The notes under the pieces were generated by a model. It searched no databases. It saw only the letters and a list, made by a program, of their open reading frames with translations, and had not been told where the DNA came from. Positions 1 through 8,830 of a stretch of 64,000 nt of DNA are shown here, piece by piece (the first letter of the stretch is position 1; each line of letters opens with the position of its first letter). Made by a program: the position numbers and the translations under genes. The stretch is from Pararheinheimera sp037968955 (lineage in GTDB: Bacteria; Pseudomonadota; Gammaproteobacteria; Enterobacterales; Alteromonadaceae), in NCBI GenBank assembly GCA_037968955.1, contig JBBKWN010000037.1:1-64000 (forward strand), written 5' to 3'.

Positions 1-72
1 GTTTGTAGGTTGTGCCGGCTTTTTAGTCAAAGGTATCATTCAGTTTATTTACGAGTCAAAAGGGTTAGGTTA

Positions 73-345
73 ATGGCGAAAATTGCCACCGATCGCACCA
101 CGATAGATTTGTTTGCAGCCGAAAAGAGGCCCGGTAGGCCAAAAACAAACCCACTACCACGGGAAGAACAATTACGGCTGAATAAACGAAATCAGATCCG
201 GCGGGATAAAACCAAAGGACTAAAACGGATTGAGTGTAAAGTGACCGAGCACCTGTACCAGTTACTCGATTCCAAAGCACAAGCGCTGCAATTAACCCGC
301 AGTGCATTAATTGAACAACTGTTAGCTGAAGCTCTCGCAAAGTAG
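73..345 (+). CDS. ybfE: YbfE-like small basic DNA-binding protein
   Basis: A 90-residue basic protein of the YbfE family, named in E. coli as LexA-regulated, with no established biochemical role. An AT-hook-like basic stretch (KRPGRPKTNP, residues 18-27) is followed by a charged linker and a C-terminal helix-rich part (about residues 52-90) resembling a ribbon-helix-helix fold. The frame is open from position 10, but ATG 73 follows an AGG-rich ribosome site and gives the family length. It lies 14 bases upstream of fldA, the same order as in enterobacteria, so the two are probably co-transcribed. I see no LexA box (CTGT-N8-ACAG) in the 72 bases available upstream. Confidence 0.85.
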   Translation: MAKIATDRTTIDLFAAEKRPGRPKTNPLPREEQLRLNKRNQIRRDKTKGLKRIECKVTEHLYQLLDSKAQALQLTRSALIEQLLAEALAK

Positions 346-359
346 GAAGGCCCTAAATT

Positions 360-890
360 ATGGCAACTGTAGGTATATTTTTTGGTAGCGATACTGGCAA
401 CACCGAACATATCGCAAAAATGATCCAAAAAGAACTTGGTAAAAATTTACTGGCGGTGCATGACATAGCCAAAAGTACCAAAGAAGATATCGCCGGTTAT
501 GATCTGCTGATGTTTGGTATTCCAACTTGGTATTACGGCGAAGCGCAATGTGACTGGGATGACTTTTTCCCAGAACTTGAAAATATTGATTTCAATAATA
601 AACTGGTCGCGATTTTTGGATGTGGTGATCAGGAAGACTATGCTGAATATTTTCTTGATGCGATGGGCACTTTACGTGACATCATCGAACCACGGGGCGC
701 CATTTTAGTGGGGCATTGGCCGACCAAAGGTTATAACTTTGTCGCATCAAAAGCACTGGCAGATAGTGACCATTTTGTTGGCTTGGGGATCGACGAAGAC
801 CGTCAACCAGAGCTGACCGAACCTAGGGTTAAGCAGTGGTGTAAACAAATTTATGATGAACTAAGTTTGGCGGAGTTGGCGGGTTTATAA
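360..890 (+). CDS. fldA: Flavodoxin I (FldA)
   Basis: A 176-residue long-chain flavodoxin, the FMN one-electron carrier that serves radical-SAM enzymes, biotin synthase and methionine synthase. The FMN phosphate loop SDTGNTEHIA is at residues 10-19, the W-containing 50s loop (PTWYYGEAQ) is near residue 55, and the second isoalloxazine loop (GCGDQEDYAEYF) is near residue 87. Length matches FldA of gammaproteobacteria. It is the second gene after ybfE and is followed by a strong hairpin terminator, so this is a two-gene unit. Fur is encoded nearby, and flavodoxins are often iron-regulated, but I cannot point to a convincing Fur box. Confidence 0.97.
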   Translation: MATVGIFFGSDTGNTEHIAKMIQKELGKNLLAVHDIAKSTKEDIAGYDLLMFGIPTWYYGEAQCDWDDFFPELENIDFNNKLVAIFGCGDQEDYAEYFLDAMGTLRDIIEPRGAILVGHWPTKGYNFVASKALADSDHFVGLGIDEDRQPELTEPRVKQWCKQIYDELSLAELAGL

Positions 891-910
891 CTTTGAGACC
901 TTGAAATAGC

Positions 911-938
911 AAACCACTACCAAGTAGTGGTTTTTTTT
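911..938 (+). terminator. Rho-independent terminator of ybfE-fldA
   Basis: An 8-bp perfect stem (ACCACTAC / GTAGTGGT) with a 3-base loop is followed directly by a run of eight T residues, 20 bases after the fldA stop codon. Confidence 0.9.
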
Positions 939-982
939 GGTCATTCGATGACGTCCTAGCTTAATAGCGAACATCCATGTAC

Positions 983-1495
983 TCAATTACTTGCTTGCCC
1001 TGGCTCGACTGAAGCTTGTCGATGCTCACCTGGCCGATGTTTACGCTTTTTGCGGACGTAAATTGTCCGACTCACTTCGCAAACCACATCGCCATTTGGA
1101 TTTTTTAAATAAACTAAAAACTGCGGGAAGTATTTATCGCCTTGCGCTGTAGCCGCTTTTATTTCATCAAGTACCACATCACCTAACCAAAATTCGGCGG
1201 TCAATTTGCCGTGCCCAGGTTTGATGTAGTCAATGTCGGCCTTTTTATCCCAGACGAGGTACTCTTTGCCTAGCGCCCCCATCAACATCAACGGATAAAT
1301 TGGATCGGTCATCGCAAACATCGCGCCGCCGAATTGGCTACTGTTGATATTCCGCCGCCAAGGTCGATCGTTTAAGGTTACTTTTACATAGCGATAATCC
1401 GCCGCCAACTCGACAATTTTAATGCCATTGAACAAAAATGGCGGCCAGAAATTCAATAAATGCCGCATCACTGCGGGATTAAATGCCCACCTCAT
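983..1495 (-). CDS. DUF4442 (hotdog-fold, PaaI-like) protein
   Basis: A protein of about 170 residues with the DUF4442 hotdog-fold pattern seen in putative acyl-CoA thioesterases: a GGAMFAMTDPIYPLMLM central helix, preceded by an N-terminal strand region, and a late strand segment (VVCEVSRTIYVRKK). No substrate can be assigned. The frame stays open to a TTG at 1594, but ATG 1495 has a GAGG ribosome site five to six bases upstream, gives a normal family length, and leaves room for the fur promoter at 1589-1616. The C-terminal tail (about 15 residues after the RKKRKHR basic patch) looks unstructured. It is divergent from fur. Confidence 0.8.
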   Translation of the reverse strand: MRWAFNPAVMRHLLNFWPPFLFNGIKIVELAADYRYVKVTLNDRPWRRNINSSQFGGAMFAMTDPIYPLMLMGALGKEYLVWDKKADIDYIKPGHGKLTAEFWLGDVVLDEIKAATAQGDKYFPQFLVYLKNPNGDVVCEVSRTIYVRKKRKHRPGEHRQASVEPGQASN

Positions 1496-1588
1496 AACAC
1501 CCTCAACTGGTATGACCTTGAGTTGGAAATATACCCTTAAATACCAAAACAACCAAGTGCTGTCAGGGAGGAAAGGCAGATTTTGCTT

Positions 1589-1616
1589 TTGCAATCAAAG
1601 AAAATAGCCTTATAAT
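1589..1616 (+). promoter_or_regulatory. Sigma-70 promoter of fur
   Basis: A perfect -10 hexamer TATAAT (1611-1616) is preceded by a TTGCAA -35 element (1589-1594) with 16-bp spacing, giving a start about 25 bases before the fur ATG. Confidence 0.7.
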
Positions 1617-1648
1617 CCATTCATCTTGAACTACGAGAACTAAAGCAG

Positions 1649-2089
1649 ATGTCAGATCACAACAGCGAACTACGTAAAGCCGGCCTGAAAGTGACCTTAC
1701 CAAGGGTGAAAATCCTCGAAATTTTACAGGACCCTGGACATCAGCACATCAGCGCAGAAGATGTATACATAATTTTATTGTACATAGGCGAAGATATTGG
1801 CCTGGCCACGGTATATCGTGTTTTGAACCAGTTTGATGACGCTGGCATTGTTACCCGTCACCACTTTGAAGGCGGTAAATCTGTATTTGAACTGAGCGGT
1901 ATTGATCACCATGATCATTTGGTCTGCTTAAGTTGCGGCAAGGTTATCGAATTTGAAGACGATATAATCGAACGTAAACAACTTGAAATCTCCGAGAAAA
2001 ACGGCATCAAATTGACCCACCATAGCCTTTATTTATATGGTGAATGTGTTGATAAAGACAGCTGTAATAAATTTAAAAGTAAAGACTAA
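1649..2089 (+). CDS. fur: Ferric uptake regulator Fur
   Basis: A 146-residue Fur repressor, the iron-responsive dimeric DNA-binding protein. The winged-helix recognition segment (DIGLATVYRVLNQF, residues 49-62) is canonical. The His-rich hinge HHDHLVCLSCGKVIEF (residues 87-102) carries metal ligands, with the CxxC pair at C93/C96; a further C133/C139 pair lies near the C-terminus. Length and motif order match E. coli Fur. Its own promoter lies immediately upstream and a strong terminator follows, so it is monocistronic. Confidence 0.97.
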   Translation: MSDHNSELRKAGLKVTLPRVKILEILQDPGHQHISAEDVYIILLYIGEDIGLATVYRVLNQFDDAGIVTRHHFEGGKSVFELSGIDHHDHLVCLSCGKVIEFEDDIIERKQLEISEKNGIKLTHHSLYLYGECVDKDSCNKFKSKD

Positions 2090-2130
2090 CTCCCAAATGT
2101 ATGCAGTGGATACGAAGACAGCTGCTAACT

Positions 2131-2170
2131 AAAACTATGAAAGGCGCCCAAGGCGCCTTTCATAGTTTTA
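2131..2170. terminator. Bidirectional terminator after fur
   Basis: A long perfect stem (AAACTATGAAAGGCGCC and its complement) with a 3-base loop and flanking A and T tracts. It lies between convergent fur and the minus-strand lipoprotein gene and can serve both. Confidence 0.9.
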
Positions 2171-2213
2171 CGACGGATCCCTGTTTTAACGGTTAGGTTT
2201 AAATTTTCGTAGT

Positions 2214-2645
2214 TTACTCCAGAAGGCTACATTTTCGCAGCTGGCACTGTGGCAATGGTGCTGGCAACACTTGGCATGTACTGCGCATCCCCAACCGTTG
2301 CTGCTGTTGCTGCTTGAGTTTGGTATAGCGGTCATTCGTAATGGATAGCAGCTTTTCATCCGTCGTCGTTGCGGAATAAACTAAGTACTGCTCTGGTCCA
2401 CCACAAGCACGACTTCCAATAGCAAGTAGTTTGCATTCGCTAGTTTCTCGGCAACTTTTATCTTCGGTCAGACGCTGCATCCGCAGATACAGCTGTTTGG
2501 TGTCGACTTGCAGTTGCGCCAGTGATCCATCCAACTGATTGACCAAACCCGTTTGTTGCTGTGGAATAGCGGTACAACCGCTTACAAGCCATATCCATCC
2601 GAGCAGTGTCATATATACTTTTGTCAGAGCCACAGTTTTCTCCAT
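2214..2645 (-). CDS. Small hypothetical lipoprotein
   Basis: I do not recognise the family. The 143-residue product begins with a hydrophobic segment ending in a lipobox (LVSGC, Cys about residue 24), so it should be a lipid-anchored envelope protein. After a Gln-rich stretch come three Cys residues near residues 65-80 (SCRETSECK...RACGG) and two more near the C-terminus (CQVL...CQLRKC), suggesting disulfides in the periplasm. A predicted alpha-helical part with KLKQQQQQRL precedes the end. Convergent with fur; transcribed alone. Confidence 0.65.
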   Translation of the reverse strand: MEKTVALTKVYMTLLGWIWLVSGCTAIPQQQTGLVNQLDGSLAQLQVDTKQLYLRMQRLTEDKSCRETSECKLLAIGSRACGGPEQYLVYSATTTDEKLLSITNDRYTKLKQQQQQRLGMRSTCQVLPAPLPQCQLRKCSLLE

Positions 2646-2857
2646 GAGTTTTTACGATATTGTAACAAGCTGCGTGAAATGTGTAATTCGCGTAATCTGC
2701 ATTATTCCCAAAAAAGCGTGACTCACCGATATATTGAAATGGTTGATTTAAAAAACATTTTCATCGGGCGAAGTTACCGCACGCGTACACCATCATACAC
2801 AAAGTTTAAAACTAGCCAATTAACTCATTTGTAACTAGATATGCGCTGAACAAGACA

Positions 2858-2884
2858 TAAAAAAAGCCAGTAAACACTGGCTTC
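2858..2884 (-). terminator. Terminator of etfBA
   Basis: Read on the minus strand, a 7-bp stem (AGCCAGT/ACTGGCT) is followed by a T tract (2859-2865 region). It lies 24 bases beyond the etfA stop codon. Confidence 0.85.
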
Positions 2885-2907
2885 AACACTTTAAAGTACC
2901 AACAACA

Positions 2908-3834
2908 TCAGAGTTTTGCTTCAAGCTCGGGCAAGGCTTCGAATAAATCTGCCACCAAACCATAATCAGCCACCTGGAAAATCGGGGCCTCAGCATCTTT
3001 ATTGATAGCGACGATAACTTTTGAGTCCTTCATGCCGGCTAAATGCTGGATCGCACCGGAAATGCCCACCGCAATATATAAATCTGGCGCGACAATTTTT
3101 CCGGTTTGACCCACTTGCATATCATTGGGCACAAATCCGGCGTCAACGGCGGCACGGCTTGCACCAATCGCTGCGTTAAGCTTGTCGGCAATGCCTGCCA
3201 ATAACTTGAAGTTATCACCGTTTTGCATACCACGACCGCCTGAGATAATAACTCGTGCGGCGGTCAGCTCTGGGCGCTCAGACTTAGTGAGCTCTTCTGC
3301 GACAAAGTTTGAAAGTCCGGCATCAAATGCGCTGGTAATCGCTTCTATTGGCGCCGAATTGCCATTTCCGACAGCATCAAAAGCGGCACTACGAATGGTC
3401 AATACTTTAATTGCATCCGCCGATTGGACTGTTGCAATCGCATTGCCAGCATAGATTGGCCGCACAAAGGTATCTGCGCTTTGAACTTCAATGACATCTG
3501 AAATCTGTGCCACATCCAATAAAGCCGCCACGCGAGGTAAAAAGTTTTTACCGTTGGTGGTCGCGGGCGCCAGAATATGGCTATAACTGCGGCCAAGCTC
3601 AACCACAAGTGCGGCCATATTTTCTGCCAGCTGATACTGATAACAAGCGGCATCAGCGATAAGTACTTTTGTCACGCCGGCCAAGGTGGCGGCCTCTGCT
3701 GCGGCTGCAGCACATTGAAACCCAGCCACTAACACATGAATTTCCGTCTCAATTTTTAAAGCCGCAGCGACAGTTTTTGCGGTATCAGCTTTTAAAGCTT
3801 GCTGGTTATGTTCTGCAATAATTAAAATAGCCAT
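2908..3834 (-). CDS. etfA: Electron transfer flavoprotein alpha subunit
   Basis: A 308-residue EtfA, the FAD-carrying subunit of the heterodimer that collects electrons from acyl-CoA and other dehydrogenases. The C-terminal FAD domain is intact: the SGGRGM motif near residue 197, the GQTGKIVAPDLYIAVGISGA stretch near residues 243-262, and the INKDAEAPIFQVADYGLV end region. Its ATG overlaps the TGA of etfB by one base, so translation is coupled. Its electron acceptor is encoded divergently at 4821. Confidence 0.96.
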   Translation of the reverse strand: MAILIIAEHNQQALKADTAKTVAAALKIETEIHVLVAGFQCAAAAAEAATLAGVTKVLIADAACYQYQLAENMAALVVELGRSYSHILAPATTNGKNFLPRVAALLDVAQISDVIEVQSADTFVRPIYAGNAIATVQSADAIKVLTIRSAAFDAVGNGNSAPIEAITSAFDAGLSNFVAEELTKSERPELTAARVIISGGRGMQNGDNFKLLAGIADKLNAAIGASRAAVDAGFVPNDMQVGQTGKIVAPDLYIAVGISGAIQHLAGMKDSKVIVAINKDAEAPIFQVADYGLVADLFEALPELEAKL

Positions 3835-4583
3835 CAGATCACCTTCGCTTCTTGCTTTAATTTCGCCACGAGCGCGTCAACACTGTCGACAATTACACCA
3901 GCCTGACGTACCGCTGGTGCTGTTACTTTTAACGTTTTTACTAAACTTTGTAATTCAACATCAAAACTGTCAGCAGCCACAACGTCCAGTGGCTTTTTCT
4001 TTGCTTTCATAATATTAGGCAAAGAAGCATACCGTGGTTCATTCAAACGTAGATCGGTCGACACCACTGCCGGTAAATTGAGGGATACCGTTTGTAAGCC
4101 GCCATCAATTTCCCGAGTGACGACCACTTTGCCATCAGCAACCACAACTTTTGAAGCAAAAGTGCCCTGGCCCATGCCAGTTAATGCAGCTAGCATCTGG
4201 CCTGTTTGATTATTATCAGAGTCAATCGCTTGTTTACCAATGATCACCAGCTGTGGCTGTTCATTGCCAACAACTTTAGCCAGCAACTTCGCTACTTGTA
4301 AAGAATCAAGTTGAAGTGCGGTTTCCAACAAAATGGCGCGATCGGCACCCAATGCTAATGCCGTGCGTAATTGCTCCTGTGCGCTACTTTGACCAATCGA
4401 CACCACCACAACTTCTGTGGCTATCCCAGCTTCTTTTAGCCGAACCGCTTCCTCTACCGCAATTTCGCAAAATGGATTGAGCGACATCTTCACGTTGGCT
4501 AAATCAACACCTGTTTGATCCGCTTTTACCCGAACCTTGACGTTGTAGTCGACGACTCGCTTTACTGGTACTAATATTTTCAT
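3834..4583 (-). CDS. etfB: Electron transfer flavoprotein beta subunit
   Basis: A 249-residue EtfB, the AMP-binding partner of EtfA. The start MKILVPVKRVVDYN and the signature VRLKEAG...VVVSIG are typical, as is the IIGKQAIDSDNNQTGQMLA segment. An in-frame ATG at 4589 lies only three bases from the AGGGG ribosome site; ATG 4583 has better spacing and matches family N-termini, so I prefer it. First gene of etfBA, preceded by two LiuR-like palindromes. Confidence 0.95.
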   Translation of the reverse strand: MKILVPVKRVVDYNVKVRVKADQTGVDLANVKMSLNPFCEIAVEEAVRLKEAGIATEVVVVSIGQSSAQEQLRTALALGADRAILLETALQLDSLQVAKLLAKVVGNEQPQLVIIGKQAIDSDNNQTGQMLAALTGMGQGTFASKVVVADGKVVVTREIDGGLQTVSLNLPAVVSTDLRLNEPRYASLPNIMKAKKKPLDVVAADSFDVELQSLVKTLKVTAPAVRQAGVIVDSVDALVAKLKQEAKVI

Positions 4584-4607
4584 GTACATGAACCCCTGTC
4601 GGTATTT

Positions 4608-4623
4608 GTCAGGTTAACGTGAA
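4608..4623. promoter_or_regulatory. Weaker second LiuR-like half-degenerate site
   Basis: GTCAGGTTAACGTGAA matches 12 of 16 positions of the perfect site at 4667-4682 and shares its GTTAACGT centre. It lies 25 bases upstream of the preferred etfB start. Confidence 0.35.
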
Positions 4624-4665
4624 GGTAAACTTCAGCGGTTGTGAATGCCGAACAATCTAACTATT

Positions 4666-4683
4666 GTTGACGTTAACGTCAAC
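4666..4683. promoter_or_regulatory. Perfect 18-bp palindrome, LiuR-type operator candidate
   Basis: GTTGACGTTAACGTCAAC is a perfect inverted repeat in the region shared by divergent etfBA and the ETF:ubiquinone oxidoreductase gene. It resembles the motif described for the MerR-family regulator LiuR, which controls branched-chain amino acid and related acyl-CoA oxidation genes in gammaproteobacteria, including ETF genes. The match is from memory of the motif, not from a search. Confidence 0.6.
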
Positions 4684-4820
4684 CTGAAATACCCTTGCAC
4701 ACAGCACAAAGGTGTAGAAAGTTATCTGGAACCTAAAGTCTAATAGGCATTGCCGCAGTGTTTATCAAATGCAATTGACGGTGATCAATCATACACAAAA
4801 ATACAAGCAAGGGGACCGCC

Positions 4821-6470
4821 GTGGAACGGGAATCAATGGAGTTTGATGTAGTGATTGTCGGGGCCGGACCATCTGGCCTATCGGCAGCCATCCGATTAAT
4901 GCAACAAGCGAAAACTGCCAATACAGAACTAACCGTCTGCGTGGTCGAAAAAGGTTCGGAAGTTGGCGCGCATATATTATCTGGGGCAGTTTTTGAGACT
5001 CGCGCGCTAGACGAATTAATACCGGACTGGCAGGTACAAGATGCGCCGTTAAGTACAGCGGTGAGCCATGACGATATCTACTTTTTACAATCGAATGAAC
5101 AAGCCCGCAAAATTCCGAACTTTGCTGTGCCAAAAACGATGCATAACAGTGGCAACTATATTGTGTCGATGGGCAACGTTTGTCGCTGGCTTGCTACACA
5201 AGCTGAAAATCTCGGCGTCGAAATTTTTCCAGGTTTTAGCGCGTCAAGTCTCATTATTGAAGACAATGTGGTCAAAGGTATTGTAACCGGCGATATGGGG
5301 CTTGATAAACACGGCCAACAAAAAGCCAGCTTTACGCCTGGGATGGAGCTTCGAGGTAAATATACCTTGTTCGCAGAAGGCTGCCGCGGACACCTTGGTA
5401 AAGAGCTGATTAACCATTTCCAGCTCGACGCCGGTAAATCTCCACAACATTATGCCATTGGCTTTAAAGAAATTTGGGACATTGACCCTAACAAGCACCA
5501 ACCAGGTCTGGTTCTGCATTCTGCCGGCTGGCCGCTTGAAAGTGATACCAGTGGTGGTGGTTATCTTTATCATGCTGAGAATAATCAGGTCGTGGTTGGT
5601 CTGATTATCGACTTAAATTACAGCAACCCCTATTTAAGCCCGTTTGATGAATTCCAACGTTATAAACATCACCCAGTGATCAGCCAGTACTTAACGGGTG
5701 GTAAGCGTGTTTGTTATGGCGCGCGTGCGATTGCTAAAGGCGGATTAAACAGTCTACCTAAAATGAGTTTTGCGGGTGGCTTATTGATTGGGTGTGACGC
5801 GGGCACACTTAATTTTGCGAAAATTAAAGGTAATCATACGGCGATGAAGTCCGGCATGTTGGCCGCTGAAGCTGTTTTTGCAAAGCTGGCAAGCGACCAA
5901 CAAGGTGGTTGTGATTTAACCAGTTTCCAAACTTTGTTTGAGCAAAGCTGGTTATACGATGAGCTATACCGCTCTCGCAATTTTGGACCAGCTATACATA
6001 AATTTGGTACTTTGCTTGGTGGTGCGTTTAATACCCTCGATCAAAACTTGTTTGGTGGCAAGCTGCCCTTTACGCTAAAAGACCATAGTTATGATCATGC
6101 TAGCTTAAAACTGGCAGCAGACAGCGTCCATATACAATATGCCAAACCTGATAATGTGCTGAGCTTTGATAAACTAACGTCAGTGTTTTTGTCGAACACC
6201 AATCATGAAGAAGAGCAGCCGTGCCATCTACAATTGTTGGATGCCAGTGTTCCCATTACCGTTAACTACGCTAAATACGCCGAACCGGCACAGCGTTATT
6301 GTCCGGCGGGGGTTTATGAAGTTGTAGGCATCGACAGCGATGAGCCCAAATTACAAATCAATGCGCAGAACTGTGTGCACTGTAAAACTTGTGATATTAA
6401 AGACCCGAGTCAGAATATTCGTTGGGTCACCCCAGAAGGTTCCGGTGGTCCTAATTACCCGAATATGTAA
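4821..6470 (+). CDS. etfD: Electron transfer flavoprotein:ubiquinone oxidoreductase
   Basis: A 549-residue ETF-QO, the monotopic membrane flavoprotein that passes electrons from EtfAB to ubiquinone. The N-terminal FAD-binding motif VVIVGAGPSGLSAA is at residues 10-23. The 4Fe-4S domain at the C-terminus has C-P-A-G near residue 493 and CVHCKTCDIKDP near residues 516-527, followed by the conserved GGPNYP end. The GTG start at 4821 is supported by an AGGGG ribosome site six bases upstream and by the conserved N-terminus MERESMEFD. Divergent from etfBA, so all three ETF components probably share control. Confidence 0.96.
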   Translation: MERESMEFDVVIVGAGPSGLSAAIRLMQQAKTANTELTVCVVEKGSEVGAHILSGAVFETRALDELIPDWQVQDAPLSTAVSHDDIYFLQSNEQARKIPNFAVPKTMHNSGNYIVSMGNVCRWLATQAENLGVEIFPGFSASSLIIEDNVVKGIVTGDMGLDKHGQQKASFTPGMELRGKYTLFAEGCRGHLGKELINHFQLDAGKSPQHYAIGFKEIWDIDPNKHQPGLVLHSAGWPLESDTSGGGYLYHAENNQVVVGLIIDLNYSNPYLSPFDEFQRYKHHPVISQYLTGGKRVCYGARAIAKGGLNSLPKMSFAGGLLIGCDAGTLNFAKIKGNHTAMKSGMLAAEAVFAKLASDQQGGCDLTSFQTLFEQSWLYDELYRSRNFGPAIHKFGTLLGGAFNTLDQNLFGGKLPFTLKDHSYDHASLKLAADSVHIQYAKPDNVLSFDKLTSVFLSNTNHEEEQPCHLQLLDASVPITVNYAKYAEPAQRYCPAGVYEVVGIDSDEPKLQINAQNCVHCKTCDIKDPSQNIRWVTPEGSGGPNYPNM

Positions 6471-6519
6471 TGAAGATGATGCCTGCTGTCGTCAATTGCA
6501 GACGACTCGCAAGATAATG

Positions 6520-6551
6520 AAGGATCAGGCGACATTGTTGCCTGATCCTTT
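6520..6551 (+). terminator. Hairpin terminator after ETF-QO gene
   Basis: AAGGATCAGGC and GCCTGATCCTT form an 11-bp stem with a 10-base loop. The T tract is short (three), so termination may be partial. Confidence 0.6.
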
Positions 6552-6669
6552 GGCATGAAGTTGTAACGTCAGGCAATAACTTTCAAACAACGTCGACTTT
6601 TATCCGTACAAACATTGAAATTAACTAAGATGGCATTATCATCTGCGTTTTAGCTGCATTGAGGTGCAC

Positions 6670-7527
6670 ATGTCGATCATTTCTCGTTCTTTATCTCGTC
6701 GTCTTAGCGTTATTACATTAGCAATCACAAGTTTAACGGCCTGTCAGACGGTTGTGCCAGTCGCAGCGCCCCTACAACCAGCAGCGCATGACAATTTTAA
6801 TAGTGTGTTGTGGTATCAAACGTCGGCAGAGTTTCGCGCCAATAGCATGCAAACTTACCGTCAAGCCAGCGCTTTATTGGCGACGGCTAAAAATGACAAA
6901 AACTGGACCGTTTGGCCACAGATAAACGCGCAGAATTTACCGCCGGCCATTATTGTGGATATTGATGAGACCATTCTTGATAACTCTCCTGCCGCCGCGC
7001 AGGATGTGCTAAACAACAGCGGATTTAGCAATGCAAACTGGGATCGCTGGGTCAGTCTGGCCAAAGCCGACGCCGTGCCAGGAGCAGTCGCATTTGTAAA
7101 TGCCGCCGAAGCGATGGGAATTAAAGTACTTTACATCAGTAATCGTGAATGTACACCGCGTGCCGGCAACAACCGGCCTTGTCCGCAAAAAGACGATACG
7201 CTGGCTAATTTGCAGGCTGCCGGTATTTCGCAGATCAGCGCTTCACAAATTTGGCTAAAAGCTGAACAGCCCCAGTGGACCAGCGAAAAAGAAAGTCGGC
7301 GTCAATTAGTGATGCAAAGTTATCGTATTATCATGTCTGTTGGCGATGATCTTGGTGATTTTCTGCCAAATGTGAAAAAGAATATTACACCTGCACAACG
7401 CGCTTCACTGGTTGATCAATATCAGCAGCATTGGGGGAGCAAGTTTTTTATGCTCAGCAATCCAACTTATGGTTCGTGGGAGACCATTCTTAATCAGCCA
7501 AAACAACAATATTTGCGTGGTTTTTAA
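6670..7527 (+). CDS. 5'-nucleotidase/acid phosphatase, lipoprotein e(P4) family
   Basis: A 285-residue HAD-superfamily phosphatase of the class C / e(P4) type, which dephosphorylates nucleotides at the outer membrane. The signal peptide ends in a lipobox (LTAC, about residue 25). The catalytic motif VDIDETILDNSP carries both Asp residues near positions 103-105; the ISNREC segment is motif II and the GDDLGDF segment near residue 224 supplies the metal-binding acids. A GTG at 6664 is in frame, but ATG 6670 has GAGG five bases upstream. Transcribed alone. Confidence 0.9.
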   Translation: MSIISRSLSRRLSVITLAITSLTACQTVVPVAAPLQPAAHDNFNSVLWYQTSAEFRANSMQTYRQASALLATAKNDKNWTVWPQINAQNLPPAIIVDIDETILDNSPAAAQDVLNNSGFSNANWDRWVSLAKADAVPGAVAFVNAAEAMGIKVLYISNRECTPRAGNNRPCPQKDDTLANLQAAGISQISASQIWLKAEQPQWTSEKESRRQLVMQSYRIIMSVGDDLGDFLPNVKKNITPAQRASLVDQYQQHWGSKFFMLSNPTYGSWETILNQPKQQYLRGF

Positions 7528-7543
7528 CCAGCGCTAAAGACTG

Positions 7544-7589
7544 GGGACGGCGCTCCGTGGTTCGGATCCTGAACAAAAGATCCCGTCCC
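7544..7589. repeat. Imperfect inverted repeat between convergent genes
   Basis: GGGACGG (7544-7550) pairs with CCGTCCC (7583-7589), with an inner GGATC/GATCC pair. It lies between convergent phosphatase and aldo/keto reductase genes and could act as a weak terminator; there is only a short T run after it. Confidence 0.35.
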
Positions 7590-7610
7590 TAATTTTGCCA
7601 GAATAAAAAG

Positions 7611-8573
7611 TTAGGGTAACGGTTGACCCCGACTTGCGACATAAAGTGCATACCAATGTTCTTTGCTCAGTTGGACGGTGCGTGCCTCGGCGCAAGCTTT
7701 AATCCTCGCAGGATTGGTTGTGCCAATCACCGGCTGAATACCGGCTGGATGACGCATCAGCCAGCCAAGTACAATAGCTTCAGCCGAACATTGATAAAGA
7801 GCTGCCAGTTGCCGCACTAAATCGGCGGTTTGCCGCTGTGCGTCTGTGCTGGGCGTTTTACCGCCAGTAAACAGCCCTTGTGCCAAACTGCCCCATGCCT
7901 GAACTTGCACCTGATGTTGTTGGCAATATTCTAAAGTGCCATAACCAAAAAAGTGCCCGGCGCCCTGCGCCATGCCGGTCAACACATTTTGTTCTAGCCA
8001 ATCTATTTTTTCGAGACTCATTTCCAGCTGATTCACTCGCAATGGCTGTGCTAGTGCCGACTGCAATAATTGCAATTGTGGTGCGCCAAAATTAGAAACG
8101 CCAAAATGTCTAACCTTACCAGCCTGTTGCAACTGCTGCATAACAGCAGCAAGTTCGTGGATATCCATCAACGGATCTGGTCGGTGCAAAAGTAATAAAT
8201 CGATATAACCACATTGCAACTGCCTTAATGATTGCTCTGCCTGCTGCTGGATATAATTGGCGGTGAAGTCATAGCGCCCGACATGCGCCGCGTCTTGAAA
8301 GCGGATCGCACATTTGGTTTGGATTAGAATTTTATCGCGTAAACCAGGCTGTGATGCTAAGTAATCACCAAACACCCGTTCTGCTTTGCCACGGGTATAA
8401 ATATCAGCATGATCAAACAAGGTAAAACCATGCTGCAAAGCGCTATCTATGGCCTGATAAGACAAACGGCGGGCGTCGGTCGTAATGTCAGCTACATTCC
8501 AGTCACCGCCAAGCCCCATACAACCATATACCATTGAATCGGCTGTCGGGAACGTTGTTAAAAGTGGTTGCAT
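7611..8573 (-). CDS. Aldo/keto reductase, YdhF-like
   Basis: A 320-residue NADP-dependent oxidoreductase of the aldo/keto reductase family. The catalytic Asp-Tyr-Lys-His set is recognisable: DHADIYTRGKAE near residue 55, KCAIR near residue 85, and LLLLHRPDP near residue 132, then VRHFGVSNF. The coenzyme-binding end (WLMRHPAGIQPVIGTTNPARI) is intact. Substrate unknown. The frame opens at a TTG at 8597; ATG 8573 is more likely though its ribosome site is weak. Stands alone, convergent with the phosphatase. Confidence 0.88.
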   Translation of the reverse strand: MQPLLTTFPTADSMVYGCMGLGGDWNVADITTDARRLSYQAIDSALQHGFTLFDHADIYTRGKAERVFGDYLASQPGLRDKILIQTKCAIRFQDAAHVGRYDFTANYIQQQAEQSLRQLQCGYIDLLLLHRPDPLMDIHELAAVMQQLQQAGKVRHFGVSNFGAPQLQLLQSALAQPLRVNQLEMSLEKIDWLEQNVLTGMAQGAGHFFGYGTLEYCQQHQVQVQAWGSLAQGLFTGGKTPSTDAQRQTADLVRQLAALYQCSAEAIVLGWLMRHPAGIQPVIGTTNPARIKACAEARTVQLSKEHWYALYVASRGQPLP

Positions 8574-8830
8574 CAAAAATACCGTTTGGCTAAACAAAGC
8601 AGCAGTGTAGCGAAAACCGGTCTGCTACCCAATAAGTTTTAGCCCCATTAAAAACAAAAGTTTGCACCACAACCAAGACCAACATGCGATGCGACAGCGG
8701 CAAAAAAGCAAAAAAACCAGCGCCGGAACCAATCAAGCCTTGTATTGATAATTACAGTCAAGTAGCGTGAAAGGCAGTTCAGCACTATCAACGATGGTGA
8801 CAGGTAACGTCTGCGGGGAAATGGATGTAG

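Noticed and set aside
1496..1594. Longer N-terminus for the DUF4442 protein
   Set aside because: It would start at TTG without a ribosome site and place coding sequence over the -35 element of the fur promoter.
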